Below are positions 56,012 to 64,000 of a stretch of 64,000 nt of DNA, in pieces. The stretch lies in contig JH154184.1 of assembly GCA_000226015.1 (NCBI GenBank), forward strand, positions 801,373 through 865,372, given 5' to 3'. The stretch comes from Mnemiopsis leidyi. Taxonomy: Eukaryota; Ctenophora; Tentaculata; Lobata; Bolinopsidae. Under the pieces are notes generated by a model. That model saw nothing but the letters and a program-made list of their open reading frames with translations, was not told where the DNA came from and made no database searches. The position numbers and the translations under genes were made by a program. Each line of letters begins with the position of its first letter. Within the stretch, counting starts at the first letter, position 1.

Positions 56012-56899
56012 ATGTTCACAACGATGAAACTGTTTCTCAGTCTCTACGTCGGAGCATATTTCATCACAACATGGGCATCAGAGGACGTTCTCACAACTCC
56101 TGCAGCAACATTACCCCTGATGATGGTTGAGACACCTCCTTTCGTGAGAAGTTCTCCCAAGGATTTGGATTGGATGAGATCACGGATGATCAGGATGGGA
56201 GTTCGATTGGTTGATGCTATCAAGGACGCATCCTACCCAGTCATGCTAAAAGTAGATGACATCTACTATCCACTCTGTGAGGACAGTTTCAACGACCAAA
56301 CTGCTCAAGCCCTCTGCGAAGCATATAATTACGAGCGTGGCTACAAAACCACATACACACTAGCTGATGACGCTGAGTTTTCCTTCACCAACTTGGAATG
56401 TTATCAAACTCAATGGACAGAATCGGCTGGATTTGACGATGATAATCTTACACACATTAGAGGGGCTGCACAAAAGTGCTTATTAAAAGATTACAGCGAT
56501 AAAAACGCTGATGGTGTGTACCCATGCTCCAGAAACCAAGGTGCAGCTGTTTACTGTTACGACTTAAGGCGCGTTGTTACCTGGCAACCCTTAAGCCATA
56601 ACGTTCAGATTGGCGAGAACAGTTGGGCCATTACCTTTACTTTGAACTTATTCAAATTGGGGAGAAGAGTGTCGCATTTTGGAAAGGATGGAGTGAAGGA
56701 CTTAGTGAGTAGTGGGCAGTTTGCTGCAAGTGCATGTGGCAATCGATATACGCCTAAAGTAAAGTATCCAGATAACCATAAATACTTTGAGATCTCTGGA
56801 AAGTTTAGGCGAAATTGCCAAGAGTGCGTGGACTTGTACTTTCTCAATCATACCGAAGAGAAATTTTTGTACTTTTGGAGTGTTTGCCGGGATGACTAA
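56012..56899 (+). CDS. Secreted SRCR-domain protein, tandem copy 2, intronless
   Basis: A 295-residue frame in one exon starts MFTTMKLFLSLYVGAYFITT (signal peptide; the ATG four codons on could also serve). It has the same order as copy 1: linker, SRCR domain (RMGVRLVDAIKD to AAVYCYDL, six cysteines) and the unknown C-terminal domain (WAITFTLNLFKLGRR, GKFRRNCQECVDLYF, YFWSVCRDD). The copies share stretches of 50-70 identical bases in the SRCR part, while the linker and much of the C-terminal part have diverged. AATAAA motifs follow at about 57009 and 57032. A cell-surface or humoral recognition role is inferred from the SRCR family only. Confidence 0.87.
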   Translation: MFTTMKLFLSLYVGAYFITTWASEDVLTTPAATLPLMMVETPPFVRSSPKDLDWMRSRMIRMGVRLVDAIKDASYPVMLKVDDIYYPLCEDSFNDQTAQALCEAYNYERGYKTTYTLADDAEFSFTNLECYQTQWTESAGFDDDNLTHIRGAAQKCLLKDYSDKNADGVYPCSRNQGAAVYCYDLRRVVTWQPLSHNVQIGENSWAITFTLNLFKLGRRVSHFGKDGVKDLVSSGQFAASACGNRYTPKVKYPDNHKYFEISGKFRRNCQECVDLYFLNHTEEKFLYFWSVCRDD

Positions 56900-58620
56900 A
56901 CAAACTTATGTGAATTTTAATTGTCATTGTCTTGGAAACGGCAAACTGGATTGGTTTACTACACACTGAAATATATTAGAATTTGGCTAGTTGCATGAAG
57001 AGATGTCAAATAAAGGTTGGTAATTGTTGAAAATAAATTGTCGTCACTTTTTTGTGGGAAGGAGTCGGTTCTTTATCAATGTCAATCTGGCATGCTTGAG
57101 TCATTTGTCTCTCGAATGCTAACTGCTTGCTCAATTTGACTCAACGCTGGCATGGCCAATAAGTCTCAAGAAGAATATGTCACGTGATCCAAGAATTTCT
57201 GACCCCACCGCGGAACGCTAATGTCTGAAGGTCTTTTTCGATCAATTGATGTGAAATATAAAATACCTATTCGTTATTAAGAGCATTCAATGTGATGGTT
57301 ATATTGAAACAAGGAGAAAAGTGATAATGTTATGTAGAACGTTTTATTTTGGGAGGAAAAATGTTTTTCTTATAAATCTCGACTCTAATTTAAATAAGAA
57401 CAAGACAATACTACGGAAGCGATTAGAACCTTTTCCATTACATATTAAATTTTGAATATCTCAATTCCAAATATGGCTGCATCAAATTTGCGGAATTTTT
57501 TATAGATTAGATTCCATCATCTCTCTCCCAGAGAATATCGTAGAACAACGTGCTACACTATCAAATACGTGCCACACTATCAAATACGTTTTTCCTTTTA
57601 TCTAATATGTTAGCTTGTTTATATATATTAGCTTGTAGTGCATTAGCTTCCAGTATATTAGCTTGTGGCACATCCTTTAGAAGCAACGGTTTGTCTCATA
57701 GTTTGTAATCGCATTATGTAGTATTCAGATGTCAAATCATTTGAAAATCGTTCTCCTTTTTCCTACGATATTAGACAAGGAAATGTCCATACCTATTTAA
57801 CAGAGTAACTGTTATTAGAATGTAAGCATAATATACTGTCTGTTGGCTTGCTTACTAATAATTATATTGCTGTATTTTACACAATTTAGATACAGAATAT
57901 GTAAGTTTTTCCGCTGGGTGGTGAAGTAGTTTCATATATGCTTCCCATGCAGCAGACCGGAATTCGATCCCCGGCTGTGGCAAGTCTGTCAGTCACCAGA
58001 CTGTGTCTGGTAAGCTTCGGCTGGAAATGCACACTCACCGGCTCGTATGATTAAGCCCCCTACTACTAGTCTAGTGCCTCAGTACAGATTGGCCCTGGGT
58101 TTAAGAAAGGGAGGAGAGCATCTCAAGCTATCCCATCTAAGGGATTGACCTAAAATTGCATTGCATATATAAGTTTTAACTCGTCGCCTATTCTCGAATG
58201 CTCTTGAAACCACAAACATACGGCGAGTGCAACTTTCGATATTTACTGCCGCCATTGCAACCATGCTGCAATAGCAACTTGCTACCAAACTGCGATCGTA
58301 ACTTGATACGTCAACTAAGAGCTTGTCGTTGTGACCTGAAGATCACTTGTACAAGCTTGTATTATCAAGAATTGGTTGGGCAACTGCCGTTTGATCACCT
58401 CCTTATAAAGTCACGGTAAAAGTTTGACCCGTACCCCTTGCCTTTCAACCATATATTGTTTTTTGTTTCTTTAGTAAATTCCGGTTACGGTAAGTGCCAA
58501 GTTGTCATGGCAATATGCAAGTTGAGATCGCGGTTTATGTGGAATAGTGGCCAGTTGATATCAGTTAATATATACTTAAAAATTACACGAGAATTCACTC
58601 GTTTTAATAGCAGAGAGGAG
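56900..58620. other. Region between SRCR copy 2 and GAS8, with a SINE
   Basis: It holds the 3' flank of SRCR copy 2, a tRNA-derived SINE at about 57911-58160 and the leader of GAS8. The short frames here are not supported. Confidence 0.5.
57911..58160 (+). mobile_element. tRNA-derived SINE
   Basis: The head resembles a tRNA: an A box TGGTGAAGTAG at 57919-57929 that fits the consensus and a B box GAATTCGATCC at 57960-57970 with one deviation, about 30 bp apart, with an anticodon-loop-like TTCCCAT between. The acceptor stem no longer pairs, so it is not a working tRNA. About 180 bp of unrelated tail follow, ending near GCATTGCATAT. The two-part structure is that of a Pol III SINE. The 3' end is approximate. 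Confidence 0.7.
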
Positions 58621-61600
58621 ATGGCGCCAAAGAAAGGGAAGAAGAAGAAGTCCGGGAAGAAGAGGAAAAGTGCGAAGGGACCAGCTATTATTGATGGGAT
58701 CAGTACCGAAGAGATGAGCAAAGAACAACTTGAGCAGCACATTCACAGACTCAGAGAGGGTAGGAATCTTTTTATTTCATGAATTAATTTTTTATTGATA
58801 ATAGGGGATATCTAATTTTTCAGACATTTGAAAATACTGGGTTTTTATCAATGATGCGATGCAACCACCAAACCAAGGCGAACGGTCCACAGTTTAGGTA
58901 GTCTCTTATTTGTTCCAAAAACTGTTTTCATCCTAAAACTCTCAGATAATGACAAATTCAATCGTAGAAGTATTTTAAGGATTCCCAATAGTTCAATTTT
59001 AGGTGCTTAAAGTTGTTGCTTACTTGTGAAAATACATTGAAACACTTCATTCTTCGTGAATATCGAATGTATGAAACAATATAAAACCCTATATTCTAAT
59101 ACTCGAATCAAGTAAAACATAAAGTAAATCAGGACTGACAATTTTAACAATATAATGGGATAAAGACAATATACTCCTAGTCCTTTATTCAAAACAAAGC
59201 TAACTACCAAACTTTTAGATCCCCTAAAGTTTCCAGGATTGTCACATCATTGTCAGATTTCACAAAAAACACCCAGCCCTTTATTCTTTCTTCTTCTCAA
59301 CCCTTCTTCTCTTGCCGCCCATGATGTAAGTCCTGACGAAGTAGTTGCAGAATAGGAGGAAGTAGCTGCCGTACATGACGATCGTACAGACCATGATGAA
59401 GGAGGTCAGGGGTCTCCCGCACTTCCACCAGGGCACGTAGAATCCTACCCAGAGACCGCCCACCATCTGTAGGATCTGGACAGTGGTGATCGTCATGGAG
59501 ATAGGTCGCCACATCCGAATACCGGCGGATGCGAGCGTGTAGTAGGTGTACATGATGGAATGCACTGCAAAGTTCACTCCGGAGTACCAGTTTCCGACGT
59601 TGGAGATTGTGCCGTGGCGCGCAGAGTACTCCGCAACCGGGTAGGAGTAGAGCAGCACAGTGACGTGGTGGTACCAGTGGAGGAAGGAAAGTTTGGACTT
59701 CTTAAACACGATGAAGAGCGTATCTCCAAGCTCAATTATCTTGCTAAGACCAAAGAGACGTTTCCAGAATGCCACTAGAACATCTGTTTCCTGATAGTCA
59801 CAGTCGAAGTACCCGTCTACGCCGTATGACATGATTCCCGTAAACAGCTGGTGGGATACGCGACACGTGCCCCAAATACTAAACACTGCCAGGAGAGCAT
59901 TCCACGTGATCAGCAGTTTTTTAGGCCGGTAGGGTTCCTTGTCCTTCATGAGGTGTTTTACAGCATGTATCGTGATGACGTACACTGCGCAGGTCCAGTA
60001 GACCTTGTCGACATGATCTGTGAAGTACTTGGACAAGTTGTTGATTGTGGTGGCATCTAGACTCTTCTCGAATAGTATAGGGGTGTAGCGGGTACCTGCA
60101 CCCGCAGGCAGTTGATTCCGGATCATGGTGAGGAATGCGTCACGGAGCAGTTGACAAAATGTTGTGACTTAACTTTAACCACGTACGGAGAAAAGCAACG
60201 CAATTTGTAAATCTAAGAAATGATTACAATATCCCGAGATTCCACACGCCTAATCATACGCCCAATGGTTTGGCTTGGTTCGATCCTCCACTGGTTCGTA
60301 CATCGAACAATGGAATGTTTCAGTCACGTGACCGATGGACAATATCCGTTGGCTTTGCTGATTAAATGTGGTTGCAATGCATTGTGTGCTAATTCTCGCC
60401 TCCTACAAGAAGAAGAAAGATAGATAGTTATCTTTTCTCGTCTGTTGGACACAAGTACTGCAACCTGCATGGAGGAAATAACAATACTCTCTTGAATATG
60501 TTATTATCTTTGTGGTGTCCGAGGGCACTGTCTATTCCACACCACAAAGAGACGGCAGGAAATTTCTGTAACGGTAAAATTAAGATGAGTCTAGACTTTG
60601 AGATGAGTAGTTGTAACAGTTATGGGCGTGTTTGATATCAAACATAGCCAAACGAATATTGAGACGTTTGAGAAAGATGAAAATGGCAGTTTGATTTTTT
60701 GTACAACTCTCTGCATATGTGCTTTTTAAGGAAAAGCAAGGCGGTAAAATCGCAGATTCATTACCAAATACCTGTGGTGTACCGATGGCCCAGCGGCTCT
60801 GGCTACGCCGGAGGGCGCCGTCATAAGGGGAGCCAAATTGTCATGAAAATATAGGACAATTTTGCAAGGTTAACTATGCTACTAGCAAAATCGCGTGTCC
60901 GGTTAAAAAACTTTACTATTTATTTAGATTTTCGGCCATATTTTTACAGATTGCTCCCAGTAAGCCCTTATAACAGGGGAGCCTCTTAAGTCTAAAGAGT
61001 GCCATTTAACCGCCGAGGGGCGGCTTATTTGCCAGACGTACAACGTTACGCCATCGCCGAAGACCGGAAGATAATTGTGTTAGAGATCTGAAAGATGACA
61101 AGCCTACAAGTGTTCTGTTTCAGAGATGGAGCGAGAACGAGAGGAAAGAAACTACTTCCAGCTGGAGCGAGACAAGATCAACACATTCTGGGAGATTACA
61201 AAAAGGCAGTTGGACGAGTCTAAAGCTCTGCTTAGAAACAAGGACCGAGAAATGGAGGATATGGAGGAACGTCATCAAGTTGAAATCAAGGTATTTGAAT
61301 TGTTTTAACCTTACATCAACTCAAACAGAAAGATTGCTTCTAGCCGCTTAAATTTTATATGGCAAATGGCCGTCTTTTTAATGTCGCCTATGTCGGCGCA
61401 ACAAAAATCGTTTCAGCAGTGCCCTGGTATTTCGATCCTATCGCAGTTCTCTGATTATCATTATATCTGTATATCATTATCGCAAAACTTTTCGGTCTAC
61501 GGCGTTGAGTTCATTTTATGATTTTATGACGAAGAGTTTATCTAACGCCTGAAGCAAATTTGCGAATGTGATTTGAATGAAGTTGAGCGCACGCGAAATA

Positions 61601-63399
61601 TTTATCTTCTTACTAAGGGCTAAAATTCTGCATGCGCGGCGTGGGAACAAATGCGCGGCGTCATCTTATTGAAGACACTTTCAAAACATAGGACACTATC
61701 CGACACATAATCGTAATGCAATTTTGAAAATAGCTTTCGTTTCGTTGCTCCCACTATCTTACTCATTTGACCCTTATCAGTTTTTCGGCCTACGCTTAAC
61801 GCCAACAATAACTTCGCTATTCCAACTGGTCGAATCAAAATTTTTGGTCGAATCAAAAAATTTTTGAGCACTCTTTCTGGTGAATCCAGCGCCATAACTC
61901 AAAGTTGCTATCCAAACTTTTAGTTTTTGGCATTTCAATCATATGAGTCGAATGACAATCGACATATAATACCTTATATTACTGTTTCGTAGGTTTACAA
62001 ACAAAAAGTAAAGCATCTCCTCTATGAACATCAGAATAATATCACCGAACTAAAGGCTGACAGTAAGTAATCTTACAATTCCTGGTTAAGTTAATTAACA
62101 TCAATGTTATTCGACTATTTTAATTTATTCATTCTATTGCTGTCATATATTACGTGCTGCAGATCCTCGAAATTTTTCATAGTTGATAAAAGTAGACAAT
62201 TAAAGGAGGCTAAAACAAGAAGTTGAACATATTTTAAACTTTGTTTTATTGTTAAACTGTTTAGGTACTCTGACATTAAAGTTAGAACAAGACGAACACA
62301 GAGGAAAAGAGTCTGACCTGCGAAAAGACAAGCGAAGTCTGAAGATCCAACTCAAAGAATTGGAGTTGAGTCATGAAGACGTTATCAAGAACCTCAAAAA
62401 GGTAAAAGAATTTAGCATCGATGTAATTATTGAAGTTCAAGAATTCCTATTGACTTTATCTACATAGCACTTATTGCTTTTTGGTGGGAAGCATTGTGTG
62501 CAATGTAGTTACTGCTTAGTGCTTACTACGAACCTATTGCTTACGACGACCTTTAACTAAATATTGTTTTTTTATTTCTTTATTTCACGTCGGTTTTGTT
62601 ATAGCAACACGACGAAGCAATAACAGCTCTGCGACAAGACAGCGAACGGCACGCTAAGGAGCTGCAAGCTAAGTACGAGAAGAAAATGAAAGTTCTTAGG
62701 GAAGAACTCGAACTCAGAAGGAAGACGGAAATACATGAGATCGAAGAGGTAAACTTGGCTGTACCGTCAAATTAGCGAAACAGCTTTAACTCTTAACATG
62801 CGTACATGAATTTTGTATATAGCTGTTTTTGTATATGGCTGTTTGGGTTCATCATCAACCTCTATACTTCTTTATGGTAACGTATTAATTCTCCCCAGCG
62901 AAAGAACGGTCAGATCAACACCTTGATGAAGAACCACGAGAAGGCATTTAGCGACATCAAGAACTACTACAACGACATTACCCTCAATAATCTTGCCCTC
63001 ATTAACTCCCTCAAGGTAAACAATCTAACGTCGTGCTTGCAGGGGGGTTGATAGACATAAATAGATCATACGAGTTTGCTGTTGCAGAAGCTTTCAATAA
63101 CCATCATCTAACGTCGTTTATAGAATCGTGTCAAGTGTCAACTCTGTACGATATATACTTCTACTGCAATAGATTGAGATCGTAGCAAACATTGTGCCAA
63201 CAAATTGTAGAATAACTAACCAATTATCTAGGAACAAGTGGAGGAAATGAAGAAGAAGGAAGAACGAAATGAGAAACACATGTCAGAAATTCAAGCAGAA
63301 AATAAACGGCTGAAAGAGCCGCTAGAGAAAGCCAAGGCTGAGGTGACAGATCTGAAGAAGCAGCTTGCAAACTACCAGAAAGACAAACAGAGTCTGCAG
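58621..63399 (+). CDS. GAS8: GAS8/DRC4, nexin-dynein regulatory complex subunit, first 7 coding exons (continues to the right)
   Basis: Exons 58621-58759, 61124-61290, 61993-62062, 62265-62401, 62605-62748, 62899-63015 and 63232-63399 join in phase to 314 residues; vertebrate GAS8 has 478, so the rest lies beyond the window. The match is close throughout: [10 protein letters not shown] start, [72 protein letters not shown] and [11 protein letters not shown]. The protein is a continuous coiled coil that binds axonemal microtubules and helps coordinate dynein arms, so motile cilia or flagella are expected in this organism. An acceptor-like TTTTAATAGCAG ends seven bases before the ATG. Intron 1 (2.36 kb) contains an ELOVL gene on the opposite strand and an old hAT-type MITE. 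Confidence 0.96.
59281..60126 (-). CDS. Very-long-chain fatty acid elongase (ELO family, ELOVL3/6-like), intronless
   Basis: One exon encodes 281 residues, normal for ELOVL proteins. All family motifs are present: KIIELGDT (about 129-136), the histidine box HWYHH (150-154), [12 protein letters not shown] (185-196) and TTVQILQM (214-221), with about seven membrane segments. The C-terminus (VEKKKE) fits a KKxx ER-retrieval signal. ELO enzymes condense malonyl-CoA with acyl-CoA at the ER membrane, the first step of each elongation cycle. NFAVHSIMY and the general spacing suggest the ELOVL3/ELOVL6 branch, which prefers saturated and monounsaturated substrates, but this is a judgement from memory. 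It lies antisense inside GAS8 intron 1; lack of introns suggests a retrocopy or ancient loss, and every motif is intact. Confidence 0.92.
   Translation of the reverse strand: MIRNQLPAGAGTRYTPILFEKSLDATTINNLSKYFTDHVDKVYWTCAVYVITIHAVKHLMKDKEPYRPKKLLITWNALLAVFSIWGTCRVSHQLFTGIMSYGVDGYFDCDYQETDVLVAFWKRLFGLSKIIELGDTLFIVFKKSKLSFLHWYHHVTVLLYSYPVAEYSARHGTISNVGNWYSGVNFAVHSIMYTYYTLASAGIRMWRPISMTITTVQILQMVGGLWVGFYVPWWKCGRPLTSFIMVCTIVMYGSYFLLFCNYFVRTYIMGGKRRRVEKKKE
60774..61053. mobile_element. hAT-type MITE, diverged copy 2
   Basis: It is collinear over about 280 bp with the copy at 596-875: GGAGGGCGCCGTCATAAGGG, ACAATTTTGCAAGGTTAACT, CTAGCAAAATCGCGTGT, CAGTAAGCCCTTA and CAACGTTACGCCA. The termini are degraded, no target duplication remains and several CG sites are lost, so this copy is older. 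It ends 70 bp before GAS8 exon 2. Confidence 0.85.
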
Positions 63400-64000
63400 G
63401 TCGGTTGTTTATATCCGCTCTGTACATTATTCGAGAGAGTACGAGTCACGAGACTCTATTAGAGTATTCCCCAGTTTGAATAATTTGTGAACCATGCCTA
63501 GTTTGCTTAAAGTCAGCTTAGTGTTGGACAAATCCAACTTAAAAGATAAAACATACGTGTTTAAAGCCGAAGAGCTCAGAAGAGTCAGCCAGTAGAATGG
63601 AAGAAACAAGCCAAGTCCAAGCTAGGACATGAAGAACTTGTACTGTAGTAGTAGCGTGTTTTCCCAGCAGAGTTAAATTCGGATAAACAAGAATAAAGCA
63701 TTTACAGTAATCGAATTAATACACAACAAGCAAAGGGATTTCATGACTCAAAAACAAAAATAAATTCAACGAACACCATGGCAATGCAAAATGCCTCGTC
63801 AAATCAAGAAAACATGATTAACTCAACGTGTGGCACTTCAGGCTTAAGCTTATTCGACATTCGTACATCGTGAAATTTAATAATTGAAAAACAAGTTAAA
63901 AATCAATTTGATGTGTACTTATTTTCAAAGAAATGAATTTGGGATTATATCTCTTAAGCTTTTGAGTAATTAGTCCAAGGAAACTTAGACAGTTTCAAAA
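63400..64000 (+). other. GAS8 intron, continuing past the window
   Basis: AT-rich intron sequence after the GTCGGT donor of the seventh coding exon. No further GAS8 exon is seen before the window ends. Confidence 0.6.

Overview
The window is animal nuclear DNA: AT-rich, with spliced genes using ordinary GT-AG introns and the standard code, conserved metazoan families (kinesin-13, TIMM9, PRPF38B, ELOVL, GAS8/DRC4, a SPATA22-like OB fold), lineage-specific secreted proteins (SRCR, F5/8-like, Ig-like), and many small DNA transposons, minisatellites and one tRNA-derived SINE. It looks like an invertebrate. A cnidarian or other early-branching animal would fit, but nothing here proves the phylum.

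Layout. 1-9.9 kb holds a minisatellite, an intact-looking hAT-type MITE and otherwise unassigned DNA. 9.9-15.4 kb (+) carries the 3' exons of a meiotic SPATA22-like gene. 16.6-17.1 kb (-) has a small candidate zinc-binding gene. 21.3-31.8 kb (-) is a complete 13-exon kinesin-13 gene; its largest intron holds, on the opposite strand, a signal peptide exon and an F5/8-like domain exon, and on the same strand a short membrane-protein-like ORF. TIMM9 (-) starts 300 bp before the kinesin gene. 33.8-36.9 kb (+) is the 5' part of an Ig-like secreted or membrane protein whose first intron contains a 1.68 kb hAT element with perfect 8-bp target duplications. 37.1-37.9 kb has two TA-flanked MITEs. 37.6-39.6 kb (-) is the 5' part of an unidentified Cys-motif gene, and 40.6-48.1 kb (-) is a complete 9-exon PRPF38B gene. 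48.2-52.1 kb is non-coding, with palindromes and a foldback element. 52.1-56.9 kb (+) has two tandem, intronless SRCR genes with a shared C-terminal domain I do not recognise. 58.6-63.4 kb (+) is the first two thirds of GAS8/DRC4, with an intronless ELOVL gene on the opposite strand inside its first intron.

The genes are not one pathway. Kinesin-13 (microtubule depolymerisation) and DRC4 (axonemal nexin-dynein regulatory complex) are microtubule genes; SPATA22 is meiotic; PRPF38B is spliceosomal; TIMM9 is mitochondrial import; ELOVL is fatty-acid elongation; the SRCR, F5/8-like and Ig-like proteins are extracellular recognition types. Exon joins for kinesin-13, PRPF38B and GAS8 were checked by reading phase: the complete coding sums are 1995 nt and 2595 nt, both divisible by three. 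No RNA evidence was available, and no database search was run; family calls are from remembered sequence similarity.
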